Assembly (NCBI GenBank): GCA_027475525.1
Contig: JAMWFC010000115.1
Location: 1,054,001-1,118,000 of the forward strand
DNA length: 64,000 nt
From: Macrolepiota albuminosa
Lineage: Eukaryota; Basidiomycota; Agaricomycetes; Agaricales; Agaricaceae
Reading direction: 5' to 3'
Each line of letters starts with the position of its first letter. Position 1 is the stretch's first letter. The notes beneath the pieces were generated by a model. It was not told where the DNA came from. It was given only the letters and a program-made list of their open reading frames with translations, and searched no databases. Positions 44,144 to 55,029 of this stretch are shown piece after piece. The translations under genes and the position numbers were made by a program.

Positions 44144-44645
44144 TTAATGTAGTAATGCACAATCAATTGTCATTGAAGTAGTTGGGCCCTTCTGGGTAAC
44201 GCCAGCTAGAACCATCAGTGAGAATATGAGAGTGTTGTCATCAAGATAGGAAACCAATACATTGTTGATAGTTGCCGTAAATATCAATTCATTTTGAATA
44301 TTAAAGAACACTTTTTGCCTGTGGAATGTGACAGTGAATCCATGGTGAACAGAGAGTGTTGTAATGGAGAGCAAATTGTTAGCAAGATCTGGTACAAACA
44401 ATATATCTGTGATAATCACATTATCAAGAGGTTTTCTGTCTCAGTCTTTTCCTTGTGGCTTAAACTGCACTGATCCTTTCCCCACAGAGTAGATGATGGC
44501 ATTGTTAGCAAGATGAATTGGAACCTTTCATGGTATATATGAAAGAGTCATGCAAAAATCATTTGCGGTGCAAAGTCATATGAGTTGTGGCCTCTGAGTC
44601 TGTATTCTACAGTATGTCAGAAGAGGACAGCTGATAGAGAACAAA
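44144..44645 (-). pseudogene. Element E protease region
   Basis: ITDILFVPDLANNLLSITTL is the standard block between protease and integrase in Copia. Upstream, near 44600, the active-site segment reads NTDSEATTHMTLH where DSGATSHMT is expected, so the catalytic Gly is replaced. A TAA separates this frame from the integrase frame. Several stops lie between 44420 and 44645. Confidence 0.7.
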
Positions 44646-45715
44646 TTGACAAACAGTGGCCTTGGTGTTGACAGCAGGGCCATCACACCCAGATTTGGTT
44701 TTAGCAGCTGTATCAGTCTTGGATGCATCGGCTTTAAAATTATCGGTTTTAACCTCAGCTTTTGCTCCTCAACGACCTCAGGACTTCTTCAACTTTGTGC
44801 TACTACCATCATTTTTATGCTGCTGATTCACAGTCTAGAAGTGCATGCAGTCTTGCACCTTGTGCAGTCTGTTGCAAAAATAGCACACAATCAATTGAGC
44901 AGCAGCAGCATGTGCTTCATCCTTGGCAACTTGCTGCTGGACCTGCTCAGTGTGGAAAGCCTCAAGGACGGTGTCGATAGTCATGTCATTTAATATGAGG
45001 ATGGATAGAATGAATAGTCTATATTCCTCATATAGAAGTGCTCAAATCATTGCCATAATCATCAATTTGTCATTGAGGACCTCAATTGTGTATGTTTGAG
45101 TGGCTGTGCCATTAGCCTGAATTTGTGGGGTTGGACGGAGCAATTTTGCATATTGCATTGCGCTCTGAACCTGAGCTCCGAGGTCAACAAGAGATTCATC
45201 ATCTTGCTTCTTTATAGAGAACAAATCACTAAAAGAGTTGAAATGAGCATTTGGTGCAGATTTGGAGTGGACTTTACAGAGTTTCCTCCACATTGCAGCA
45301 GGATTGGTGCAAATCGCATCTATGTGTAGCTTATTTGCCTCTGTCAAGTGTTGATAAATATCACCAGCTGCTTTGAACTTTCTCTGTTGATAAGAGCTTC
45401 AGACTGCCAGTGACGTGGGGTTTGCTGGGTCGAGTGTAGGCTCAGCCTCCTCTTTTCCAAGGCAATGGTATGACTGCTACAAGACATAAGACACCCAAAC
45501 ATGCATTTTTTCTACTCAGGATATTTTGCAATGCTAACCTTTGGCAGTAACAGCCCTGATGTGTCATCCATGATAAATGGTATTGCTGAGTATGATAACC
45601 TTTCAGGATCCTTTATTAATTGCTGTTAAAAGTATCTGCTACAACGTTCTCTGACAGAGCAGACGTAAGGGATTCAATCTTCTGTGATGGAGTCTGTAGG
45701 CCAGGGCCCATAACC
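44646..45715 (-). pseudogene. Element E gag and leader
   Basis: A UBN2-type gag: NPAAMWRKLCKVHSKSAPNA, then FSIKKQDDESLVDLGAQVQS. A degenerate zinc knuckle near 44830-44890 reads CYFCNRLHKVQDC. Upstream to 45700 the N-terminal part is too decayed to read in one frame. At 45705-45715, directly inside the LTR, the minus strand has GGTTATGGGCC, the copia-type half initiator tRNA-Met primer-binding site. Confidence 0.75.
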
Positions 45716-45961
45716 TGTTAAGACTGGCTAAATCTGAGATACAGATTAGATACTCAAAGAGAACCTAACAACAATAACTAGAGCCTTTGGTTCAGTAGTC
45801 GGTAAAACTATGTTATTAGATGAATACATGCCTAGAGCCTTCGATTCAGTAGTCAGTAAAACTAAAGAACTGTAAGACTCCTGTGTGAAGTAAAAACTGT
45901 TTAGTGATCATGGGTTAATAATTATGTAAGTGGGCTTTCTGTACCCTCAGCTATCACAACA
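45716..45961 (-). repeat. Element E, 5' LTR
   Basis: 246 bp, TGTTAAGACTGGC to CTATCACAACA, followed by the TTCTC target repeat. Confidence 0.9.
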
Positions 45962-46532
45962 TTCTCTTGGACAGTAGTGCTACTGGACTTTTCCTGGACA
46001 CCAACTCACTACCTAGCCTCTTTCTCACCTTATTCTAGTCTACAACATTGATGGTACACTCAATGAAGCTGGATCCATCTGTTCAGTGATGGATTGAGTC
46101 CTTTATTACCAGACTCATTCTGAGTGTGCTGTCTTTGTGGTCACTAGCCTAGGAAAGCAGGACATGATACTTGGATTCTCCTGACTGCATGACCACAATC
46201 CTAAGATTGACTAGGCCAAGAATAAGGTGAGTATAAGCTGCTGCTCTTGATGGTGTTCTACATGTGTCAAGGAAGTTAGAGAGGAGCATAGAGCATTGGT
46301 CCATGAGCACACCACTACATAGGCTTGCTGAGTTGGACACCTCCCCTTTGCAGACCTCAACCTACTAGATCCTTTCTCCTTGGCATTCCCTTAAAGAAAG
46401 GCCCTCTATGAAAACATTTGAGGTGTGGTGAGTGAAGCCTAAATAGAAGATGGATGTGAGGGTGAATTTGTGCTCCCAACTCAGAGTCTCCAAACAAGAT
46501 TATTAAAACAAGTGATAGGATTTATATGACTA
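45962..46532 (+). pseudogene. Element D protease (second part) and spacer
   Basis: Continues the frame cut at 12001: after TTCTC it reads TVLLDSSATGLFLD-like sequence, then YNIDGT, AVF/VTSLGKQDMILG and a tryptophan-rich end, each matching the C protease (LLDSGATGLFVD; YNIDGTPNE; VTSLGKQDMILG). The acidic spacer follows, with ADLNLLDPF and ALYEN recognisable against C. Many TGA, TAG and TAA codons. Confidence 0.75.
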
Positions 46533-46911
46533 TGTTACAACCTTCCTCAACTATAGCAGAGACTAGAGCTTAGCAAAGACTAGAGCTAGCCAGACTGCTC
46601 TCTAGTGACTAGCTCAGGCATTTGCTGCTAACTCTGCCTCTAAGTCATTTTGGGATTGTTGCAGCTAGCAAGTAATCCTAAAAGCAGACTGGAACATCAA
46701 AGACTAAATCAATAGATAAGACTGAGCATCTCCAATCTAGCAGTTGATTAAACTGAGACTAAGAATAATACACATGCCTGAGCATCTCCAATTTAGCAGT
46801 TGATTAAACTGAGAAAAAGAAAAACACCCAGTGGTGAAGTTTATCCTACTGGTCATGTGTCTACACTTTGTGGTAGGCAGTCTTGCATCCTGAATATGTC
46901 ATAGTTCAGCA
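46533..46911 (-). repeat. Element G, 3' LTR
   Basis: 379 bp, TGTTACAACC to ATAGTTCAGCA. The neighbouring CTCCCACCTAATGG is the same polypurine tract as in E. An internal near-repeat GAGCATCTCCAAT..TTGATTAAACTGAG occurs twice (46725-46815). Confidence 0.75.
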
Positions 46912-46983
46912 CTCCCACCTAATGGAGTGCCTAAAATATCATTGAAGTTCATCTTGAGAAAACTCACCAACCAGACCCATACT

Positions 46984-47561
46984 TTAATATAGCTTGTCAA
47001 CAGCTTTTTGTTTCAAAGGTTTTGTAAGCAGGTCAGCAACTATGTCCTTGGTTGAGATGTAGATCAGTTTTATCTTTCTATTGTCAACTGCTTGGCATAG
47101 CCAGAACCAGTGGCAATTTAAATGTTTTAGATGGCCCATATGCTTGGGCTGTTTTGAGACTGATATTGCCAACTGATTGTTGATGTTAAAAATAGAGGGA
47201 GCAGATTGAGAATTGCCAACATCAGCAAGAAAATCACACATCCAGCAAAAGTCCCATCTGGTCCCACTGGCCACAACAAATTTGGCCTCAGCGCTAGAAA
47301 GAGCAACTATGCTTTGGAGCTTCAATATCCAGCTTACCATCCCACCTGCAATAAGGAGATTTGAGCCAGAAGTGGAACAACTATTATCTGGATTGCCACC
47401 ATGGTCTGCATTAGTGTAGGCAAGAAAGAGGGAAGTAGATTGGCAGATGGCAGCAGAATACTCTATTTTATAATCTAGTATGCCACAAATATAATGCATT
47501 AAATGTTTAACAGCTTGTCAATGTTTTAAGCCAGGTTGAGCATTGAATTAAAAAAGCATGC
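46984..47561 (-). pseudogene. Element G RNase H
   Basis: HYICGILDYKIEYSA, FLAYTNADHGGNPDN (Asp in the usual place), LSSAEAKFVVASG, NINNQLAISV and DIVADLLTKPLKQKAVDK line up with the E RNase H. The frame is open over 171 codons and then breaks at a solo LTR inserted at 47562. Confidence 0.8.
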
Positions 47562-48536
47562 TGATGACGCCAAATTAAGCTAAAGTGCACTAGCACTAGT
47601 ACAGCTACTTAGTCAATATTGCTTTTGGTGTGCGAAGTATTTGAAGGTTGAGTTCTGGACAGGTTCCAGAGAATCCACAGTAGGCAAGAGGTTGATGGCA
47701 AGGAAAGTGGGTGATTGGAGGCATTTGTGTAAGGCTCCAAAACATGGCTACAAGGTGCTAAGAAGTGCTAAGGAGAAGCGCTAAGAAGTATGGGAGAGTC
47801 GCAAAGGAAGGTGATAAGAGGTGGGGTAGAGGGTCGCTAAGAGGTGCTAAGTATTAGCACCCTAGAATGAGATAATAAAAAAATAAGGTTGCTTAGCAGA
47901 TCTAAGCACAAAAGCCAAGCTGTAGTTGCAAGGTGCTAGAGAGAGAAAGAGAAAACTAAAGCAGAGTCCTCTTGCTTGACACAGTCAACAAGAGGTAGTC
48001 TGTTGCATATATATGGTGACTAAAATGTTGGGATACAATCCCTATTGCCAAATTGATGATATGCTACTAACAAAAAGTAAGTATTTATAGTAAAGGAAGT
48101 TAGCTGATGCTAAGAGGCTAAGCACCACTAAAGAGTGGTGAACTGATAAAAATGTAAGTAAATGCAGTGAATTGAATTGTATAGTAAAAAGGTTTATAAT
48201 AATGCTGTCACGGAAATACTTCATCATTCTATCCTGTGAGCACTGTCACTGGCTAAGAGCATTATTCTGGATTGACTGATGCTAAGTATCCATGTAAATG
48301 TATAGCCTTGGAGTGCAAGTAGCAAGGTGCAGCAAGGTGTCAACAGTGGTGTGAAGAATAAGTAGTGCCATAAAAAGTGGTTTGAGAGTAATTGGAGTCT
48401 ATAGCTGTGAGTTATTAGTGTAAAAATATAAGAAAAATAGTGCTGGAAGCACTAGAGCATGGCACTTCTGGTGGTACCAGTAGGCTAGGTGTAGGTATTG
48501 GAGCTATCTGTAGCCAGCCACAATGCAGGCTCATCA
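47562..48536 (-). repeat. F-family solo LTR, decayed
   Basis: 975 bp in reverse orientation. The left end TGATGACGCCAAATT corresponds to the F LTR end and the right end GCAGGCTCATCA to the F LTR start. The TTAGCGCC words of F survive as GCTAAGAGGTGCTAAG types. It splits the G pol frame. CpG is nearly gone. Confidence 0.75.
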
Positions 48537-49426
48537 ACACCCACAGCAAATGCTATGTCTGGGCATGTACACATAGCAAAGTAAAGTAGGGCATTTGTAG
48601 CCTGGATGTACAGAATAGAGCGCATCTTCTCAATTTTCTCAGGCATTTGTAGGGCTGTCAGCCTTAGATAAAACAATGCTAGGTGTAAGGGGTGTAGTAA
48701 CAGGCTTGCTATCTAAAATATCAAAACAGGATAAAATTTCAATGGCATAGGACCTGTCAGGAGACTTCTTATTTCTTCCTTCTTACACTCCTTATCTCTT
48801 CACTCTCCTTTTATTCATTCTCTTACTTCTTCTGACATTAGTTCATTTTACTATTTCTATTCTTTCAACACTATCTGTTAGTATTATTCTCAGCCCTTGA
48901 GGTGCTCTGGTTTTTTAGCTATTATTCAGACAAGTGTGGGCCCCTCAGCACCGCTTCCAGACTGCTTACATAAGCCAGAGTTTGCCAGAGTTTGCCCCTT
49001 ATTTGTGCAATTGTTTGTGTAGGCAATTTTTGAGTTTTTAAGGTTTTGTTGTACTGTACAGTTGTTTCCCATGCTTCAGAGGCCCCAGAAGCGTCCAACC
49101 TGGCATAGGGAATCCCCAGACTTGTTCTCTTTGGATCTCCCTCTGCCAGGTGAGTAGTTATTATGATATTGTCAGTACATACTCTAATACACTTTAGATC
49201 TCCCTCTGCCAGCTGTGTGACTGAGCCACAGCCTCTAAAGATCACCCTTATAAGACCTTTGGTTGATCCAGAGTTTACCATTTGGCTTGTTGCAAATCAC
49301 TAGTACATCAAGCAGTGCTGTCATTGGTCCTAAATGGCAAAGCTTAAAGTGCTTTTGTAGCTCAGCTATGACCTTGAGAATGGCAGGTCTTGACGTTGAA
49401 GCAAATGTCATATTGTCAACAGCCAT
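48537..49426 (-). pseudogene. Element G reverse transcriptase pieces
   Basis: Two pieces around the solo LTR at 48755-49252. The right piece has FASTSRPAILKVIAELQKHF, then LCHLGPMTALLDVLVI and NGKLWINQRSY, matching E. The left piece has YIQATNALLYFAMCTCPDIAF. The catalytic box near 49415 reads AVDNMTFAS, also with Asn. Confidence 0.75.
48755..49252 (+). repeat. D-family solo LTR
   Basis: 498 bp, TGTCAGGAGACTTC to CACCCTTATA, flanked by GGACC (48750-48754) and AGACC (49253-49257). Element E at the same coding site reads AAGACC, so the right copy is the original. It arose by recombination between the two LTRs of an insertion in G. Confidence 0.85.
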
Positions 49427-50825
49427 ATAATGTAAGTGGAGGTGGTGGCATGTACTTTACAAATTCTTTTGTTAATACTCCCCCAGACTTGCAGTATGCA
49501 TCATATTTTGCTATTTGCATAGACAGAGAGCTGAGCAGAATTTGTGGTGTTAGAGTCAGGCCAATGGTTTGGTGAAAAAATCAGCAATATTGTTGGAACT
49601 AGGAATGTAGTCAATACTGATCCTCCCTTCCTCAACTGCATTGCATATAAAATGGTGCTTTATGTTAATATGTTTTACTTGGTTGTGATTTTATTTGTTT
49701 TCTACAATTGCTATTGAGCTGTTGTTATCATCTTTCAAGGAAGCTGGTAATGATACTGCCATGCCAATTTCTGCAAGTGCAGCATACATCTACTGTATCT
49801 GCTCCCCTGCTCTTCCCAACACAACATATTCAGCCTCCATCATTGACATAGATACTGTGTCCTGGAATTTTGTGCTCTAGCATGTGGGTCCTCCTACTTG
49901 AATATAGACTTCCCCAGATATTGACTTGCAAGTATTGATGTCCATAGCAAAGTCGGAGTTGTAGTAGCTACGTAGTATGTAATCTGCATACTCTGGGCCA
50001 CCATATCATAGCTTATAATTGATGGTACCTTTGATGTAGCGCATGACATGGGTTAACACAAGCTAGTGGGCTTTTTCTGGGTTGCTTATGAAGCAGCTGA
50101 GTGACATGATGGCATATGCTATGTCAGGTCATGTGCCTATCTGTGCACACATTAGAGACCCAAAGACTTTGCTATATGGCTTATTTGACATATACTGGCA
50201 GTCTTCATCTGTCATTGGCACTTGCAATCAGCTGAGTATGATTTTAGGGGGAAGTGGCATATATTTGGGTATACAGTCTGCCATGCCAAATTTTTCAAGA
50301 GTTTGCTTTAGGTATTCCTTCTGGTCAAACATGATCATTCATTGCTCCTGGTTGCACATGATTCATATGCCCAGAACAAATTTGATCTCACCAAGGTCCT
50401 TGATCTTGTATTTCTCCCTGAGCTCTGCCCATGCTCTGACTGCTTTCTCCTTGAATGACAACATGCCTGATGTGTCATCAGTGTATGTGCTGGTAATGGG
50501 TTTCTCGCTGTCTCTGTCTCTGGACCTTACCAACTGGTCGTCATCAGATTTCTTGTAGCCGAGTTGCTTCATGTCATCATTGAGGATATGCCACCAGTTA
50601 TTTGCCCCATTCATCGTTTCATACAGCACCTTGTCAAGCAGTGATATCAGGCTTTTCTCATTGTCTCTTGTGTTTGTTGGCTCCTCATCCCCTACTGCAT
50701 TGTTACACTCACTTCTCTAGATCCAATTGCCAGCATGCTCTGTATACTTCATTCAGCTTCACCTCATAACCCTCCAGTTGTTTCATTAGGATTGAAACTT
50801 GGGTCAGTGCATTGAAGTACATGCT
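49427..50825 (-). pseudogene. Element I: Copia RT-RNase H fragment of a third family
   Basis: Read on the minus strand: LLDKVLYETMNGANNWWHIL, DQLVRSRDRDSEKPI, YTDDTSGMLSFKEK (catalytic TDD), IKDLGEIKFVLGI, then a stop-ridden stretch with PDIAYAI, MRYIKGTINYKL, a residue run matching SMMEAEYV, and SSNNIADFFTKPL near 49580-49640. This order is RT then RNase H of a Copia family distinct from E and G. The element's own LTRs are not recognisable. It replaces the 5' half of G. Confidence 0.75.
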
Positions 50826-51000
50826 AGAGCAGTTGATTAAACTGAGACTAAGAATAATATACATGTCTGAGCATCTCCAATTTAGCAGTTGATTAAATTG
50901 AGAAAAAGAAAGACACTCCATGGTGGAGTTTATACTACTAGTCACATGTCGATGCTTTGTGGTGGGCAGTTCTGCATCCTGAATATGTCATAGTTCAACA
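50826..51000 (-). repeat. Element G, 5' LTR remnant
   Basis: 175 bp matching the last part of 46533-46911, ending ATAGTTCAACA. The rest is gone. Confidence 0.75.
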
Positions 51001-54000
51001 GGGATGCAGTTCCTCACCACCTGCAGAACTTTAAGGATGTGTTCTCTAAGACATCATTCAACTCTCTGCCAGAATGTAAACAGTGGGACCATGCTATTGA
51101 GCTCACACTCAATGTTGAGCCCTCCAGCTGCAAGGTCTATCTTCTCTCTCCCAGAGAACAGGATGAGCTTGATGCCATCTTGCAGGAGAATTTAGACTCT
51201 GGTTGCATTCTCAAAGTCCCCAATGGCCTCTCCAGTCTTCTTCATTAAGAAGAAGGAGGGATCTCTACATCTGGTTCAGGACTATTGAGTCCTGAATGCA
51301 ATGACTGTAAAGAATTACTACTCTTTACTACTTATTTCTGAGCTTGTCAACAACCTCTAAGGTGTGCACTACTTCACCAAGTTGAATGTCTGCTGGGGCT
51401 ACAACAATGTGCACATCAAAGAAGGTGATGAGTGGAAGGCAGCATTCTGAACAAATCATGGACTCTTTGAACCTCTGGTGATGTTCTTTGGCCTCACTAA
51501 TAGCCCAGCCACCTTCCAGACCATGATGAACAACATTTTCCAAGACCTCATAGTAAAAGGTGTTGTATGTGTATATCTTGAAGATATCCTCATTTATGCT
51601 AAGACTCTAGAGGAGCATCATTGGATTACACACATTGTACTGGAATGTCTTCACCAACACCAACTCTATCTTATGCCAGAGAAGTGTGAATTTGAGCAGA
51701 ATAAGGTCAAATACCTTGGACTGATTATTTCTCATGGAATGGCTAAAATGAATCCAGTTAAAGTGGCTGGTGTGGCAGAGTAGCCAGAGCCTAAGAACAA
51801 GAAGGAGGTTCAGGCCATTCTGGGCTTCACCAACTTCTACTGGAGGTTCATTCAGGATTTCTCACATCATGCCCAGCCTCTCTTTGATCTCACCACTAAG
51901 TACACTACTTGGCACTGGGATGTGATGCAGCAGACAGCCTTTGATGCCCTCAAACAGGCAGTCACTTCAAAGTCTGTCCTTCTATTTCCAGATGATGACT
52001 CTCCCTTCTGTGTTGAAGCCAATAGCTCAGATTTCACTACTGGAGCCATCCTCTCTTAGCAGTCAAAGGAAGATGGTAAGTGGCATCCTGTGACTTTCTA
52101 CTCCAAGAGTCTCAATGCTGTGGAGCAAAATTATGAGATCTATAACAAGAAGATGCTAGCTATCATTCAATCATTTGAGGAGTGGCAACATTTCCTTGAG
52201 GGTACCAGGCAAGGTGTGGACTGATCACAAGAACCTAGAGTACTTTTGAATGGCCAAGAGAACTTAACTGCTGACAGGCTCAATGGTCCTTGTATCTGGC
52301 CAACTTTGACTTCTCCCTACATTACAAATCTGGATGGAGCATGGACAAGCCAGATGAGCTTTCTAGGTGAGCTCTTAAAGCCAGAGCTGTTTGCTATCCA
52401 TGCTCTAGAGGGTGTGGTTGGCCAGGGAGAAGAAGTGAGCATCCTTTGAGACATCCACCAAGGTAACTGAGAGGACACTCAGGAAGATCTGGTAGCCAAG
52501 GCTGCCCTGGCCTTGCATGCTTGAGAAAGAGCTGGAATGAAGTCAGTCTGCACTGATGAGTGGTCTTTGGAGAATGGTCTTCTCATCTTCTGGGGGGCAC
52601 ATTTATGTTCTCAACCTATCAGACCTCTGAAGGCAGATTGTCAAGCAGCACTATGATTCTTAGATTGCAGGGCATCCCTGGCAGATGGAAGACACTGGAG
52701 TTGGTCTCTCAGAACTACTGGTGGCCTCAAATATCATGGTATATTAGCTTCTACACTTCCACTTGTGACCTCTGCCTTTGGACTAAGCCTTATTGTTAGC
52801 CTCCCATGAGACAACTTCATCCTCTGCCCATTCCAGCTGATTGTTGGAGTGTGGCCTCAGTAGACTTCATTGAGTTATCAGACTCTCATGAATATAATGC
52901 TATCATGGTGGTAGTAGATCTCTGTGGCAAGCATGCTCATTTCATTCCAACACACACCACCTGCTCTGCCATGGACGCTGCTAACCTGTACTGAAAGCAT
53001 GTCTGGAAACTCTATGGGTTGTCTGATGCCTATGTCTCAGACCATGGACCTCAGTTTGTAGCAGAGTTTACCAGAGAACTATATTGCCTTCTCCATGTCA
53101 AACTCCACACTTCCATGGCCTACTACCCTCAGTCCAATGGCAAGACAAGTGTGTCAACCAAGAGCTAGAACAGTATCTCCAGCTCTTCTGCAATGAATGG
53201 TAGGATGACTGGGATGACCTACTACCAGAGACAGAGTTTCAATACAACAACCATGTACATGCTGCCACCCAGATGTCTCCTTTCCTTCTGGACACTGATC
53301 AACACCCTTGAATGGGATTTGAGCCTCATGGATGACCTTCAGAGAACAAAGCTGTCAATGAGTTCATAGATCAGATGAAGGCAGCCCAAGAGGAAGCCAA
53401 GGCTGCTTTAGCTAAGGCAAAAGATGATATGGCCCACTATTACAACTGTAGATGGACTCCAGCCTCCAAGTACAAGCCTGGAGATTGAGTCTATCTATGT
53501 AGATGCATCTGACATTGCCACCACCTGACCTTCTCAGAAGCTCTCTCATCATTGTCTGGGACCTTTTCCTATAGTCAGGCAGGTAGGCCCACTAGCCTAT
53601 TGACTCAAGCTGCCTAGTAGAATAAGTCAACTCCATTCTGTCTTCAATGTAGTAAAGCTTTCTCCTGCACCAGATAATCCAATTCCAGGTTAACATCCAC
53701 AGCCACCACCACCTCCAGTTCTAATAGACAACAGGGAAGAGTATGAAGTAGAACAGATCCTAGACAGCTGACTCTTTGGAAACAAGCTATAGTTTTAGGT
53801 CAAGTGGAAGGGCTATAGGATCAAAAACATCTCCTGGGAGCCACAAGAGAATGTCCATGCTCCTGCCTTGATCCAGAATTCTATCAACAGCACTCCAATG
53901 CTCTCTAGGCAATTAGAGGCCTCTATTCTCTTTCTAAAATGGACCAGGCCATCCAGAACTACTTCTATCCAGTACATTGAGACACTGCACTCTAGAGGGG

Positions 54001-54006
54001 GGGTGA
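51001..54006 (+). pseudogene. Element D pol: RT, RNase H, integrase, chromodomain
   Basis: Aligns almost codon by codon with C pol but has many stops. Clear pieces: FFGLTNSPATFQTMMN, VYLEDILIY (YLDD changed to YLED), EKCEFEQNKVKYLGLI, an RNase H segment, the integrase finger (NYWWPQ; STCDLCLWTKP), SVDFIELSDSHEYNAIMVVV, HFIPTHTTCSAM, and a chromodomain remnant (VKWKGY; ISWEPQENVHA). Most stops stand where C has CGA or TGG. CpG is almost absent over 3 kb while the C copy is rich in it. The purine tract GAGGGGGGGTGA ends at 54006. Confidence 0.85.
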
Positions 54007-54170
54007 TGTCAGGAGACTCCTCATTTCTTCCTTCTTTTACTCTTTATTCCTTCATTCTCCCTTTATTCATTTTCTTATTTCTGCTGTCATTCTTTTACTT
54101 TACTATTTCTATTCTTTCAACACTATCTATTAGTACTATTCTCAGCCCTTGAGGTGCTCTGGTTCTTTAG
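54007..54170 (+). repeat. Element D, 3' LTR (truncated)
   Basis: TGTCAGGAGACTCC onward matches 10636-10800. The LTR stops after GGTTCTTTAG, where sequence in the opposite orientation (LTR J) takes over. Confidence 0.75.
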
Positions 54171-54643
54171 GGTGACCTCTGAAGGCTATAGCTCAGTTAC
54201 ACAGCTGGCAGAAGGAGATCTAAAGTGTATTAGAGTATATACTAACAATATCATAATAACTACTCACCTGGTGGAGAGATCCAAAGAAAACAAGTCTAGG
54301 GATTCCCTATGCCAGGTTGGATGCTTCTGGGGCCTCTCTGAGAAACAACTGTACAGGACAACAAAACCTTAAAAACTTGAAAATTGCCTAATTAAACAAG
54401 TGCACAAACAAGGCAGGAAAACTCCAGACTTTGGAGGTCAGAAAGGCAAACTCTGGCTTATGTAAGCTGTTTGTATGTAGTATTGAAGAGCCCACACTTG
54501 TCTGAATAATAGCTAAAGAACTAGAGCACCTCAAGGACTGAAAATAGTACTAACAGATAGTGTTAAAAAATAGAAATAGTGAAGTAAAGAGAGAATGAAG
54601 GAATAAAAAGTGAAAGAAGAAAGAAATGAGGAGTCCTCTGACA
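54171..54643 (-). repeat. LTR J, main part
   Basis: A minus-oriented LTR of the D family, GGTGACCTCTGAAGG to GAGTCCTCTGACA, lacking only its first bases, which are found at 10623. TGACC here and CAACC at 10631 are the presumed target duplication of D. No target repeat of J itself is visible. Confidence 0.55.
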
Positions 54644-55029
54644 CTGGGAGTCCAAGGTTTCTATAACACTTTGATCAGCGTAAAGGCAAACTGTTTGATT
54701 TATATCTACTGGTGAGACCAAAACTCACAGCTACTTGGTGAGCCTTGGTCATCTCTCACCTTAGCTATTTCCTTCATTGCAACGTCATCTGTCTTTCACA
54801 TTCACTGGAAATAGCCAAAGTAAGCACACAATGGAAGGTCATGTTGGCCTCACACTTACAATTCTGTAATGAATTTTTTATTGGTTTACTCTTTAGTTTG
54901 ATAGCTCATTTATTTGTCAATTTTCTTACTTGCTCTGCTTCATCATCATATCTATCTATGCACTCTAAAAATATTCAAATTTGTCAATTTGAGACTTGTA
55001 GATGACACACCATTCAGGCCTCTGAGACT
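54644..55029. other. AT-rich stretch without supported feature
   Basis: CpG-poor, with no recognisable LTR or protein. It leads into the decayed coding region that starts at about 55030. Confidence 0.35.

Larger units (their letters stand above)
12002..45961 (-). mobile_element. Element E: Copia element, interrupted by F and A
   Basis: Complete Copia architecture on the minus strand: 5' LTR, primer-binding site, gag, protease, GAG-pre-integrase, integrase, RT, RNase H, polypurine tract, 3' LTR. Removing F (12843-18802) and A (20594-43440) leaves about 5.2 kb, the usual Copia size. It is flanked by the direct repeat TTCTC (11997-12001 and 45962-45966). The two 246-bp LTRs differ at 17 positions by my count, 15 of them transitions. 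Stops are scattered through all domains, so it is inactive. Confidence 0.9.
46533..51000 (-). mobile_element. Element G: old Copia ruin inside D
   Basis: Minus-strand Copia related to E, with 3' LTR 46533-46911, RNase H 46984-47561, RT pieces around 48537-49426 and a 5' LTR remnant 50826-51000. A Gypsy-type solo LTR, an F-type solo LTR and a piece of another Copia (I) lie inside. About 110 bases of D are missing around it and no target duplication is visible, so the junctions have been rearranged. Confidence 0.7.
10636..54170 (+). mobile_element. Element D: old chromovirus (Gypsy), outer shell of the nest
   Basis: A plus-strand relative of element C, split by later insertions. Its pieces are the 5' LTR 10636-11154, gag 11214-11678, protease 11679-12001 continuing at 45967, spacer to 46532, pol 51001-54006, and a truncated 3' LTR 54007-54170. 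The protease frame rejoins across Copia E exactly. About 110 bases of D are missing around Copia G. Almost all CpG have become TpG or CpA and the reading frame has many stops, so it is the oldest readable layer and certainly dead. Confidence 0.85.

Noticed and set aside
54007..54643. A single LTR with a large internal palindrome
   Set aside because: The two inverted halves are better explained as the truncated 3' LTR of D meeting the oppositely oriented LTR J, because J's missing first bases are found at the other end of D.
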